Shown here in pieces: positions 45,338-57,185 of a stretch of DNA of 64,000 nucleotides. The translations under genes and the position numbers were made by a program. Numbering within the stretch: the stretch's first letter is position 1; each line of letters opens with the position of its first letter. The notes under the pieces were generated by a model, which was not told where the DNA came from, did no database searches, and saw only the letters and a list, made by a program, of their open reading frames with translations. Source of the stretch: Panulirus ornatus (Eukaryota > Arthropoda > Malacostraca > Decapoda > Palinuridae); contig NC_092241.1 of NCBI RefSeq assembly GCF_036320965.1, positions 25,322,986 to 25,386,985 of the forward strand. Reading direction: 5' to 3'.

Positions 45338-46133
45338 ATCACTCCATCTTTCCACCTCCAATTTGGTCTCCCTCTTCTCCTCGTTCCCTCCACCTCCGAC
45401 ACATATATCCTCTTGGTCAATCTTTCCTCACTCATTCTCTCCATGTGCCCAAACCATTTCAAAACACCCTCTTCTGCTCTCTCAACCACGCTCTTTTTAT
45501 TTCCACACATCTCTCTTACCCTTACGTTACTTACTCGATCAAACCACCTCACACCACACATTGTCCTCAAACATCTCATTTCCAGCACATCCATCCTCCT
45601 GCGCACAACTCTATCCATAGCCCACGCCTCGCAACCATACAACATTGTTGGAACCACTATTCCTTCAAACATACCCATTTTTGCTTTCCGGGATAATGTT
45701 TTCGACTTCCACACATTTTTCAAGGCTCCCAGAATTTTCGCCCCCTCCCCCACCCTATGATCCACTTCCGCTTCCATGGTTCCATCCGCTGACAGATCCA
45801 CTCCCAGATATCTAAAACACTTCACTTCCTCCAGTTTTTCTCCATTCAAACTCACCTCCCAATTGACTTGACCCTCAACCCTACTGTACCTAATAACCTT
45901 GCTCTTATTCACATTTACTCTTAACTTTCTTCTTCCACACAACAAACTTATACCTCTGTAATTTGAGCACTCACTTTTATCCTCTTTGCCTTTGTACTGT
46001 GGCACTATGCAAGCATTTAGCCAATCCTCAGGCACCTCACCATGAGTCATATATACATTAAGTAACCTTACCAACCAGTCAACAGTACAGTCACCCTATT
46101 TTTTGATGAATTCCACTGCAATACCATCCAAAC
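45338..46133 (-). pseudogene. RTE-like LINE host copy, left part, with in-frame internal deletion
   Basis: The minus-strand frame 46074-45307 reads [39 protein letters not shown] and then jumps straight to [19 protein letters not shown], losing the palm region including FMD and FADD. It continues [30 protein letters not shown] and GRPNWRWKDG, then stops at the junction with the neighbouring LINE (45340). Its upstream half lies at 49335-50440, because a plus-strand LINE (46134-49334) has been inserted into it. Confidence 0.85.
46123..46133. repeat. target-site duplication, left copy
   Basis: ACCATCCAAAC here matches 49335-49345. Confidence 0.9.
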
Positions 46134-46139
46134 AAGGGA

Positions 46140-47572
46140 AGGAGTAGCACTACTCCTGAAACAGGAGTTGTGGGAGTATGTGATAGAGTGTAAGAAAGTA
46201 AATTCTTGATAGATATGGGTAAAACTGAAAGTTGATGGAGAGAGATGGGTGATTACTGGTGCCTATGCACCTGGGCATGAGAAGAAAGATCATGAGAGGC
46301 AAGTGTTTTGGGAGCAGCTGAGTGAGTGTGTTAGTGGTTTTGATACACAAGACCAGGTTATAGTGGTGGGTGATTCGAATGCAAAGGTGAGTAATGTGGC
46401 AGTTGAGGGAATAATTGGTATACATGGGGTGTTCAATGTTGTAAATGGAAATGGTGAAGAGCTTGTAAATTTTTGTGCTGAAAAAGGACTGGTGATTGAG
46501 AATACCTGGTTTAAAAAGCGAGATGTACATAAGTATACGTATGTAAGTAGGAGAGATGGCCAGAGAGCGTTATTGGATTACGTGTTAATTGATAGGCGCA
46601 TGAAAGAGATGTTAATGTGGTGAGAGGTACAACTGGAGGGATGTCTGATCATTATCTTGTGAAGGCGAAGATGAAGATTTGTAGGGGTTTTCAGAAAAGA
46701 AGAGAGAATGTTGGGGTGAAGAGAGTGGTGAGAGTAAGTGAGCTTGGGAAGGAGACTTGTGTGAGGAAGTACCAGGAGAGACTGAGTACAGAATGGAAAA
46801 AGGTGAGAACAAAGGAGGTAAGGGGAGTGGGGGAGGAATGGAATGTATTTAGGGAAGCAGTGATGGCTTGCGCAAAAGATGCTTGTGGCATGAGAAGCAT
46901 GGGAGGTGGGTTGATTAGAAAGGGTAGTGAGTGGTGGGATGAGGAAGTAAGATTATTAGTGAAAGAGAAGAGAGAGGCATTTGGACGATCTTTGTAGGGA
47001 AAAAATGCAAATGAGTGGGAGATGTATAAAAGAAAGAGGCAGGAGGTCAAGAGAAAGGTCCAAGAGGTGAAAAAGAGGGCAAATGAGAGTTGGGGTGAGA
47101 GAGTATCATTAAATTTTAGGGAGAATAAAAAGATGTTTTGCAAGGAGGTAAATAAAGTGCGTTAGACAAGGGAGCAAATGGGAACTTCAGTGAAGGGGGC
47201 TAATGGGGAGTGATAACAAGTAGTGGTAATGTGAGAAGGAGATGGAGTGAGTATTTTGAAGGTTTGTTGAATGTGTTTGATGATAGAGTGGCAGATATAG
47301 GGTGTTTTGGTCGAGGTGGTGTGCCAAGTGAGAGGGTTAGGGAAAATGATTTGGTAAACAGAGAAGAGGTAGTAAAAGCTTTGCAGAAGATGAAAGCCGG
47401 CAAGGCAGCGGGTTTGGATGGTATTGCAGTGGAATTTATTAAAAAAGGGAGTGACTGTATTGTTGACTGGTTGGTAAGGTTATTTAATGTATGTATGACT
47501 CATGGTGAGGTGCCTGAGGATTGGCGGAATGCTTGCATAGTGCCATTGTACAAAGGCAAAGGGGATGAGTGA
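46140..47572 (+). pseudogene. RTE-like LINE endonuclease, linker and first RT blocks
   Basis: Reading starts VALLLKQELWEYVIECKKVN, then from 46249 MITGAYAPGHEKKDHERQVF, VVGDSNAKV (S in place of L after the catalytic Asp), RALLDYVLIDRRMKE. A deletion near 46610 shifts the frame. It continues TTGGMSDHYLVKAKMKICRG, KDACGMRSMGGG, a TAG stop at 46996, a TAG at 47164, and from 47210 [39 protein letters not shown] and [10 protein letters not shown] with a stop. Endonuclease and RT are present but interrupted at least four times. Confidence 0.85.
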
Positions 47573-48902
47573 GTGCTCAAATTACAGAGGTATAAGTTTG
47601 TTGAGTATTCCTGGTAAATTATATGGGAGGGTATTGTTTGAGTGGGTGAAGGCATGTACAGAGAATCAGATTGGGGAAGAGCAGTGTGGTTTCAGAAGTG
47701 GTAGAGGATGTGTGGATCAGGTGTTTGCTTTGAACAAGGTATGTGAGAAATACTTAGAAAAGCAAGTGGATTTGTATGTAGCATTTATGGATCTGGAGAA
47801 GGCATATGATAGAGTTGATAGAGATGCTCTGTGGAAGGTATTAAGAATATATGGTGTGGGAGGCAAGTTGTTAGAAGCAGTGAAAAGTTTTTATCGAGGA
47901 TGTAAGGCATTTGTACGTGTAGGAAGAGAGGAAAGTCATTGGTTCTCAGTGAATGTAGGTTTGCGGCAGGGGTGTGTGATGTCTCCATGGTTGTTTAATT
48001 TGTTTATGGATGGGGTTGTTAGGGAGGTGAATGCAAGAGTTTTGGAAAGAGGGGCAAGCATGCAGTCTGTTGTGGATGAGAGAGCTTGGGAAGTGAGTCA
48101 GTTGTTGTTCGCTGATGATACAGCGCTGGTGGCTGATTCGGGTCAGAAACTGCAGAAGCTAGTGACTGAGTTTGGTAAAGTGTGTGAAAGAAGAAAGTTA
48201 AGAGTGAATGTGAATAAGAGCAAGGTTATTAGGTACAGTAGGTTTGAGGGTCAAGTCAATTGGGAGGTAAGTTTGAATGGAGAAAAACTGGAGGAAGTAA
48301 AGTGTTTTAGATATCTGGGAGTGGATCTGGCAGCGGATGGAACCATGGAAGCGGAAGTGAATCATAGGGTGGGGGAGGGGGCGAAAATTCTGGGAGCCTT
48401 GAAGAATGTGTGGAAGTCGAGAACATTATCTCGGAAAGCAAAAATGGGTATGTTTGAAGGAATAGTGGTTCCAACAATGTTGTATGGTTGCGAGGCGTGG
48501 GCTATGGATAGAGTTGTGCGCAGGAGGGTGGATGTGCTGGAAATGAGATGTTTGAGGACAATATGTGGTGTAAGGTGGTTTGATCAAGTAAGTAATGTAA
48601 GGGTGAGAGAGATGTGTGGAAATAAAAAGAGTATGGTTGAGAGAGCAGAAGAGGGTGTTTTGAAATGGTTTGGTCACATGGAGAGAATGAGTGAGGAAAG
48701 AATGTCCAAGAGGATATATGTGTCGGAGTTGGAGGGAACGAGGGGTAGTGGGAGACCAAATTGGAGGTGGAAAGATGGAGTGAAAAAGATTTTGAGTGAT
48801 CGGGGCCTGAACATGCAGGAGGGTGAAAGGCGTGTAAGGAATAGAGTGAATTGGAACGATGTGGTATACCGGGGTCGACGTGCTGTCAATGGATTGAACT
48901 AG
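47565..48902 (+). pseudogene. RTE-like LINE reverse transcriptase, long open part
   Basis: This 445-residue frame continues the copy above after a small deletion (GATGAGTGAGTGC, normally GATAAGAGTGAGTGC). It reads [157 protein letters not shown] and [15 protein letters not shown]. All RT catalytic residues are kept. The start codon is an accident of the frameshift. Confidence 0.85.
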
Positions 48903-49334
48903 GGCATGTGAAGCGTCTGGAGTAAACCATGGAAAGTTGTGTGGAGTCTGGATGTGGAAAGGGAGCTGTGATTTCAGTGCATTATTACATGACAGCTAGA
49001 GACTGAGTGTGAACGAATGGGGCCTTTGTTGTCTTTTCCTAGTGCTACCTCGCACACATGAGGGGGAGGGGTTTGTTATTCCATGTGTGGCGAGGTGGCG
49101 ATGGGAATAAATAAAGGAAGACAGTATGAATTATGTACATGTGTATATATGTATATGTCTGTGTGTGTATATATATGTGCACATTGAGATGTATAGGTAT
49201 GTATATTTGCGTGTGTGGACATGTATGTATATACATGTGTATATGGGTGGGTTGGGCCATTCTTTCGTCTGTTTCCTTGCGCTACCTCGCTAACACGGGA
49301 GACAGTGACAAAGCAAAATAAATATAAATAAATA
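48903..49334 (+). other. long-form LINE 3' UTR and tail
   Basis: It includes GCGTCTGGAGTAAACCATGG, the GACAGCTAGAGACTGAGTG and CATGTGTGGCGAGGTGGCG blocks, the TATG-rich stretch, the hairpin GCGCTACCTCGCTAACACGG and the AAATAAATA tail. Confidence 0.85.
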
Positions 49335-49345
49335 ACCATCCAAAC
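49335..49345. repeat. target-site duplication, right copy
   Basis: ACCATCCAAAC matches 46123-46133 and is part of the host LINE GTTTGGATGGT sequence. Confidence 0.9.
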
Positions 49346-50440
49346 CCTCTGTATTGCTGGCTTTCATCTTCCACAAAGCTTTTACTACCTCTTCTCTGTT
49401 TACCAAATCATTCTCCCTAACCCTTTCACTTCGCACACAAACTCGACCAAAACACCCTATATCTGCCACTCTATCATCAAACACATTCAACAAACCTTCA
49501 AAATACTCACTATATCTCCTTCTCACATCACCACTACATGTTATCACCTCCCCATTAACCCCCTTCACTGAAGTTCCCATTTGTTCCCTTGTCTTATGCA
49601 CTTTATTTACCTCCTTCCAAAACATCTTTTTATTCTCCCTAAAATGTAATGATAGTCTCTCACCCCAACTCTTATTTGTCCTCTTTTTCACCTCTTGCCC
49701 CTTTCTCTTGACCTCCTGCCTCTTTCTTTTATACATCTCCCAGTCATTTATTATTTGCAAAAATTATCCAAATGCCTCTCTCTTCTCTTTCTCTAATAAT
49801 CTTACTTCTTTATCCCACCACTCACCACCCTTTCTAATCAACCAACCTCCCACACTTCTCATGCCACAAGCATCTTTTGCGCAAGCCATTGCTGTTTCCC
49901 TAGATACATCCCATTCCTCCGCCACTCCCCTTACGTCCTTTGTTCTCACCTTTTTCCATTCTGTACTCAGTCCCTCCTGGTATTTCCTCACACAAGTCAC
50001 TTCCTCTCACCACTCTTTTCACCCCAACATTCTCACTTCTTTTCTGAAAGTCTCTACAAATCTTCACCTTTGCCTCCACAAGATAATGATTAGACATCCC
50101 TCCAGTTGCACCTCTCAGCACTTTAACATTCAAAAGTCTGTCTTTCATGTGCCTATCAATTAACACGTAATCCAATAACGCTCTCTGGCCATCTCTCCTA
50201 TTTTAATATGTATACTTATGTATGTCTCTCTTTTTAAACCAGGTATTCCCAATCACCAGTCCTTTTTCATCACATAAATCTACAAGCTCTTCACCATTTC
50301 CATTTACAACACTGAACACCCCATGTGCACCATTTATTCCCTCAACTGCCACATTACTTACCTTTGCATTCAAATCACCCATCACTATAACCCGGTCTCG
50401 TGCATCAAAACTACTAACACACTCACTCAGCTGCTCCCAG
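49346..50440 (-). pseudogene. RTE-like LINE host copy, right part: endonuclease and linker
   Basis: Minus-strand blocks from 50440 are WEQLSECVSSFDARDRVIVM, GDLNAKVSNVAVEGI, VVNGNGEELVDLCDEKGLVI, GNTWFKKRDIHKYTY, MDYVLIDRHMKDRLLNVKVL, GATGGMSNHYLVEAKVKICR (S-N-H for S-D-H), KDACGMRSVGGW and [39 protein letters not shown], ending KASNTEGLDG. Several shifts break the frame. The copy continues at 46133 on the far side of the inserted LINE. At 50440 it abuts the 3' UTR of another minus-strand LINE. Confidence 0.85.
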
Positions 50441-51988
50441 ACATATACGTATATGCACATGTACATATTTATACCTGCTGCCTTCATCCATTCTTGTCGC
50501 CACCCTGCCACACATGAAATGGCACCCCCCTCCTGTGTGTGCGCGAGGTAGCGCTACGAAAAGACAACAAAGGCCACATTCGTTCACATTTAGTCTCTAG
50601 CTGTCATGTATAATGCACCGAAACCTCAGCTCCCCTTTCCACTTCCAGGCCCCACAAAACTTTCCATGGTTTACCCCAAATGCTTTACATGCCCTGGGTC
50701 AATCCATTGACAGCATGTCGACCTTGATATACCACATCGTTCCAATTCACTCTATTCCTTGCATGCCTTTCACTCTCTTGTATGTTCAGGCCCCGATCGC
50801 TCAAAATCTTTTTCACTCTATCCTTCTACCTCCTATTTGGTCTCCCACTTCTCGTTCCTTCCACCTCTTGACACATATATCCTCTTTGTCAATCTTTCCT
50901 TACTCATTCTCTCTTAGTGACCTAACCATTTCAATCCACCCTCTTCTGTTCTCTCAACCACACTCTTTTTATTACCACACATCTCTCTTACCCTTTCATT
51001 ATTTACTCGATCAAACCACCTCACACCACATATTGTCCTCAAACATCTCATTTCCAATACATCCACCCTCCTCTGCACAACCCTATCTGTAGCCCAGGTC
51101 TCGCAGCCACATAAATTGTTGGAATCACTAGTCCTTCAAACATACCCATTTTTGCTCTCTGAAATAATGTTCTCGCCTTCCACACATTCTTCAACACTCC
51201 CAGAACCTTTGCCCTCTCCCCAACCCTGTGACTCACTTCCGCTTCCATGGTTCCATCCACTGCCAAATCCACCCAGATATCTAAAACGCTTCACTTCCTC
51301 CAGATTTCCTCCATTCAGACTCACCTCCCAGTTGACTTGCCCCTCAACCCTACTGAACCTAATACCTTTGCTCTTATTCACATTTACTCTCAGCTTTCTT
51401 TTTTCACACTTTACCAAACTCAGTCACCAGCTTCTGCAGTTTCTCACCCGAATCAGCCACCAGCGCTGTATCGTCAGCAAACAACAACTGACTCACTTCC
51501 CAAGCTCTCTCGTCCACAACAGACTGCATACTTGCCCCTCTCTCCAAAACTCTTGCATTCACCTCCCTAACAACCCCAACCATAAACAAATTAAACAATC
51601 ATGGAGACATCCCGCACCTTTGCTGCTAACCGACATTCACTGGGAACCAATATCTTTCCTCTCTTCCTACTTGTACACATGCCTTACATTCTCGATAAAA
51701 ACTTTTCACTGCTTCTAGCAACTTACCTCCCACACCATATACTCGTAATACCTTCCACAAAGCATCTCTATCATCTCTATCATATGCCTTCTCCAGATTC
51801 ATAAATGCCATATACAAATCCATCTGTTTTTAAGTATTTCTTACATACATTCTTCAAAGCAAACACCTGATCCACACATCCTCTACCACTTCTAACTATA
51901 CACTGCTCCTCCCCACTCTGATGCTCTGTACATGCTTTCACCCTCTCAATCAGTACTCTCCCATATAATTTCCCAGGAATACTCAACA
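50441..51988 (-). pseudogene. RTE-like LINE Z, left part: RT to incomplete 3' UTR
   Basis: Minus-strand reading from 51986 gives [59 protein letters not shown] (MNL for MDL), a damaged C-V-M-S-P region, [18 protein letters not shown], and later [19 protein letters not shown]. The catalytic Asp of the first block is lost. The 3' UTR is long-form but stops at about 50441 without the hairpin. The 5' neighbour of this piece is probably 57070-57185, because a large insertion separates SLL from SIPG. Confidence 0.8.
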
Positions 51989-54886
51989 GACTTTATTTAT
52001 TTATTTTACTTTGTCGCTGTCTCCCGTGTTAGCGAGGTAGTGCAAGGAAATAGACGAAAGAATGGCCCAACCCACCCACATACACATGTATATACATACA
52101 CGTCCACACACGCAAATATACATACCTATATATCTCAATGTATACATATATATACACACACACACTGACATATACATATATACACATGTACATGATTCAT
52201 ACTGTCTGCCTTTATTCATTCCCATCGCCACCCCGCTGCACATGAAATAAGAACCCCCTCCCCCCGCCTGTGTGCAAGGTAGCACAAGGAAAAGACAACA
52301 AAGGCCACATTCATTCACACACAGGCTCTAGCTGTCATGTATAATGCACCAAAACCACAGCTCCCTTTCCACATTCAGGCCCCACAGAACTTTGCATGGT
52401 TTACCCCAGACGCCTCACACGCCCAGGTTCAATCCATTGACAGCATGTCGACCACGGTATACCACATCGTTCCAATTCACTCTATTCCTTGCACGCCTTT
52501 CACCATCCTGCATGTTCAGGTCCCAATCTCTCAAAGTCTTTTTCACTCCATCTTTCCACCTCCAATTTGGTCTCCCTCTTCTCCCCGTTCCCTCCACCTC
52601 TGACACATATATCCTCTTGGTTAACCTTTCCTCACTCATTCTCTCCATGTGACCAAACCATTTCAAAACACCCTTTTCTGTTCTCTCAACCACACTCTTT
52701 TTATAACCGCACATCTCTCTTACCCTATTATTACTTACTCAATCAAACCACCTCACACCACATATTGTCCTCAAACATCTCATTTCCAGCACAACATCCT
52801 CCGCACAACTCTATCTATAGCCCACGCCTCGCAACCATATAAAGTTGTTGGAACCACTATTCCCTCAAACATACCCATTTTTGCTTTCCGAGATAATGTT
52901 CTTGACTTCCACACATTCTTCAAGGCTCCCAGAACTTTCGCCCCCTCTCCCACCTTATGGTGCACTTCCGCTTCCATGGTTCCATCCACTCCCAAATGCA
53001 CTCCTAGATATGTAAAACACTTCCTCCAGTTTTTCTCCATTCAAACTTATCTCCCAATTGGCTTGTCCATCAACCCTACTGTACCTAATAACCTTGCTCT
53101 TATACACATTTACTCTCAGCTTTCTTCTTTCTCACACTTTACCAAACTCAGTCACCAGCTTCTGCAGTTTCTCACACGAATCAGCCACCAGCGCTGTATC
53201 ATCAGCAAACAACAACTGACTCACTTCCCAAGCTCTCTCATCCACAACAGACAGCATACTTGCCCCTCTTTCCAAAACTCTTGCATTCACCTCCCTAACA
53301 ACCTCATCCATAAACAAATTAAACAACCATGGAGACATCACACACCCCTGCCAAACCTACATTCACTGAGAACCAATTACTTTCCTCTCTTCCTACTCGT
53401 ACACATGCCTTACATCCTCAATAAAAACTTTTCTGTTTCTAACAACTTACTTCCCACACCATATATTCTTGATACCTTCCGCAGAGCATCTCTATCAACT
53501 CTATCATATGCCTTCTCCAGATCCATAAACGCTGCATACAAATCCATTTCCTTTTCTAAGTATTTCTCATACATTCTTCAAAGCAAACACCTGATCTACA
53601 CATCCTCTACCACTTCTGAAACCACACAGCTCTTCCCCAATCTAATGCTCTGTAGATGGCTTCACCCTCTCAATCAATACCCTCCCATATAATTTCCCAG
53701 GAATACTCAACAAACATATACCTCTGTAATTTGAGGACTCATATCCCCTTTACCTTTGTACAATGGCACTATGCAAGCATTCTGCCAATCCTCAGGCACC
53801 TCACCATGAGTCATACATACATTAAGTAACCTTACCAGCTAGTCAACAATACAGCCACCCCCGTTTATAATAAATTCCACAGTAATGCCATCCAAACCCG
53901 CTGCCTTGCTGGCTTTCATCTTCCGCAAAGCTTTTACTACCTCTTCTCTGTTTACCAAATCATTCTCCGTAACCCTCTCACTTTGCACACCACCCCAACC
54001 AAAACACCCTATATCTGGAACTCTATCATCAAACACATTCGACAAACCTTCAAAATACTCACTCCATCTCCTCACATCACCACTACTTATCACCTCCCCA
54101 TTAGCCCCCTTCACTGAAGTTCCCATTTTTCCCTTTGCTTATGCACTTTATTTACCTCCTTCCAAGACATCTCTTCATTCTCCTAAAATTTAATGATACT
54201 CTCTCACCCCAACTCTCATTTGCCCTCTTTTTCACATCTTGCATCTTTTTCTTGACCTCCTGCCTCTTTCTTTTATACATCTCCCAGTCATTTGCATTAT
54301 TTCCCCGCAAAAATCGTTCAAATGCCTCTCTCTTCTCTTTCACTAATAATCTTACTTCTTCATTCCGCCACTCACTACCCTTTCTAATCAACCCATCTAC
54401 CACACTTCTCATGCCACAAGCATCTTTTGCACAAACCATCACTGCTTCCGTAAATACATCCCATTCCTCCCCACTGCTCTTACTTCCTTATTTCTCACCC
54501 TTTTCCATTTTGTACTCATTCTCTCCAGGTACTTCCTCACACAAATCTCCTTCCCAAGCTCACTTACTCTCACCATTCTCTTCACTCCAACATTCTCTCT
54601 TCTTTTCTGAAAACCTCTACAAATCTTCACCTTCGCCTACACAAGATAGTGATCAGACATCCCTCCAGTTGTACCTCTCAGCACATTAACATCCAAAAGT
54701 CTCTCTTTCACGCGCTTATCAATTAACACGTAATCCAATAACTCTCTCTGGCCATCTCTCCTACTTACATATATATACTTTTTTATCTCTCTCTTTTTAA
54801 ACCGGTTATTCCCAATCACCAGTCCTTTTTTAGCACATAAATCTACAAGCTTTTCACCATTTCCATTTACAACACTGAACACCCCA
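51989..54886 (-). mobile_element. RTE-like LINE Y, long-UTR copy, 5'-truncated in the endonuclease
   Basis: On the minus strand it starts at GGGGTGTTCAGTGTTG (54886) and reads [103 protein letters not shown], then RT blocks with many indels, [38 protein letters not shown], and [18 protein letters not shown]. The long 3' UTR and hairpin end near 52010 with a TTTATTTATTTA tail. Frames: 54637-54882, 54152-54442, 53839-54126, 53132-53341, 52780-53040, 52415-52714. The part beyond 53377 belongs to the segmental duplication. Confidence 0.88.
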
Positions 54887-57014
54887 TTTATTTATTTATT
54901 TATTTTGCTTTGTCGCTGTCTCCCGCGTTAGCGAGGTAGCGCAAGGAAACAGACAAAAGAATGGCCCAACCCACCCACGTACACATGTATATACATACAC
55001 GTCTACACACGCAAATATACATACCTATCCATCTCAACGTATACATATATATACACTCACACGGACATATAAATATATACACATGTACATAATTCATACT
55101 GTCTGCCTTTTTTCATTCCCATCGCCACCTCACCACACATGAAATAACATCCCCCTCCCCCCTCATGTGTGTGAAGTAGTGCTAGGAAAAGACAACAGAG
55201 GCCACATTCGTTCACACTTAGTCTCTAGCTGTCATGTAATAATGTACCGAAAACCACAGCTCCCTCTCCATATCCAGGCCCCACAGAATTTTCCATGGTT
55301 TACCCCAGACGCTTCACATGCCCTGGTTCAATCCATTGACAGCACGTTGACCCCAGTATACCACATCGTTCCAATTCATTTTATTCCTTGTACGCCTTTC
55401 ACCCTCCTGCATGTTCAGGCCCTGATCACTCAAAATCTTTTTCACTCCATCTTTCCACCTCCAATTTGGTCACCCACTTCTCGTTCCCTCCACCTCTGAC
55501 ACATATATCCTCTTGGTCAATCTTTCCTCACTCATTCTCTCCATGTGACCAAACCATTTCAAAACACTCTCTTCTGCTCTCTCAACCACACTCCTTTTAT
55601 TACCACACATCTCTCTTACCCTATTATTACTTACTCGATCAAACCACCTCACACCACATATTGTCTTCAAACATCTCATTTCCAGCACATCCACCCTCCT
55701 CCGCATAACTCTATCCATAGCCCACGCCTCGCAACCGTATAACCTTGTTGGAACCACTATTCCTTGTAACATACCCATTTTTGCTTTCCGAGATAATGTT
55801 CTTGACTTCCACACATTCTTCAACACTCCCAGAACTTTCGCCCCCTCCCCCACCCAATGATTCACTTCCGCTTCCATGGTTTCTTCCACTCCCAAATCCA
55901 CTCCCAGATATCTAAAACACTTCATTTCCTCCAGTTTTTCTCCATTCAAACTTACCTCCCATCTGACTTGACCCTCAACCCTGCTGTACCTAATAACCTT
56001 GCTCTTATTCACATTTACTCTCAGCTTTCTTCTTTCACACACTTTACCAAACTCAGTCACTAGCTTCTGCAGTTTTCACATGAATCAGCCACCAGCGCTG
56101 TATCATCATCGAACAACAACTGACTCACTTCCCAAGCTCTCTCATCCCCAACAGACTGCTTACTTGCCCCTCTTTCCAAAACTCTTGCATTCACCTCCCC
56201 AACAACCCCATCCATAAACAAATTAAACAACCATGGAGACATCACACACCCCTGCCGCAAATCTACATTCACTGAGAACCAATCACTTTCCTCTCTTCCT
56301 ACACGTACACATGCCTTACATCCTTGATAAAAACTTTTCACTGCTTCTAACAACTTGCCTCCCACGCCATATATTCTTAATACCTTCCACAGAGCATCTC
56401 TATCAACTCTATCATGTGCCTTCTCCAGATCCATAAATGCTATATACAAATCCATTTGCTTTTCTAAGTATTTCTCACATACATTCTCCAAAGGAAACAC
56501 CTGATCCACACATCCTCTACCACTTCTGAAACCACATTGCTCTTACCCAAACTGATGCTCTGTACATGCCTTCACCCTCTCAATCAATAACCTCTCATAT
56601 AATTTCCCAGGAATACTCAACAATCTTATACCTCAGTAATTTTAGCACTCACTTTTATCCCCTTTGCCTTTGTACAATGGCACTATGCAAGCATTTTGCC
56701 AATACTCAGGCACCTCACCATGAGTCATACATACATTATATAACACCCCATGTACACCAATTATTCCCTCAATGGCCACATTACTCACCTTTGCATTCAA
56801 ATCACCCATCACTATAACCTGGTCTCGTGCATCAAAACTACTAACACAGTCACTCAGCTTCTCCCAAAACACTTGCCTCTCATGATCTTTCTTCTCATGC
56901 CCAGGTGCATATGCACCAATAATCACCCATCTCTCTCCACACTCATATCAATCTAGAGTTTACTTTCTTACACTCCATCACATATTCCCACAACTCCTGT
57001 TGCTGGAGTAGTGG
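54887..57014 (-). mobile_element. RTE-like LINE X, long-UTR copy with internal deletion
   Basis: It starts at CCACTACTCCAGCAACAGG in the endonuclease and reads MIIGAYAPGHEKKDHERQVF, VMGDLNAKVSNVAIEGIIGV, then jumps at about 56738 in frame to [20 protein letters not shown], losing about 1 kb including SDH and the linker. RT blocks follow from 56509: [73 protein letters not shown] (F-D-D-D), and from 56060 [47 protein letters not shown]. The long 3' UTR and hairpin end at about 54905 with a TTTATTTATTTATTTATTT tail. It sits directly against LINE Y. Confidence 0.88.
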
Positions 57015-57069
57015 TACGACACATGAGGAATGTGTGGGAAGTATTCTTTCTCCCCTATCCCCAGGGATA
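57015..57069 (-). mobile_element. SINE-like head fused to the 5' end of LINE X
   Basis: On the minus strand the sequence GTTATCCCTGGGGATAGGGG, GAGAAAGAATACTTCCCACA and CATGTGTCGTA matches the first 50 or so bases of the SINE-like element (33821 onward) and then passes directly into LINE endonuclease sequence. There is no poly(A) between them. Confidence 0.7.
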
Positions 57070-57185
57070 ACAAACTTATACCTCTGTAATTTGAACACTC
57101 ACTTTTATCCCCTTTGCCTTTGTACAATGGCACTATGCATGCATTCCTCCAATCCTCAGGCCCTTCGCCATGACCCATACATACA
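57070..57185 (-). pseudogene. RTE-like LINE Z, right part (first RT blocks)
   Basis: Minus-strand reading gives [40 protein letters not shown] and then the SINE-like head. The missing continuation SIPGKLYG begins at 51986, so this is the right half of LINE Z, split by the block 51989-57069. Confidence 0.65.

Larger units (their letters stand above)
46134..49334 (+). mobile_element. RTE-like LINE inserted into another LINE, with 11-bp TSD
   Basis: This 3201-base plus-strand copy starts in the endonuclease (GGAGTAGCACTACTCCTGAA) and ends with the long 3' UTR, hairpin and an AAATAAATATAAATAAATA tail. It is flanked by ACCATCCAAAC on both sides. Removing it rejoins the host LINE across GLDG-IAVEF on the minus strand. 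It is the longest 5' extent of the element in the window. Confidence 0.93.
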
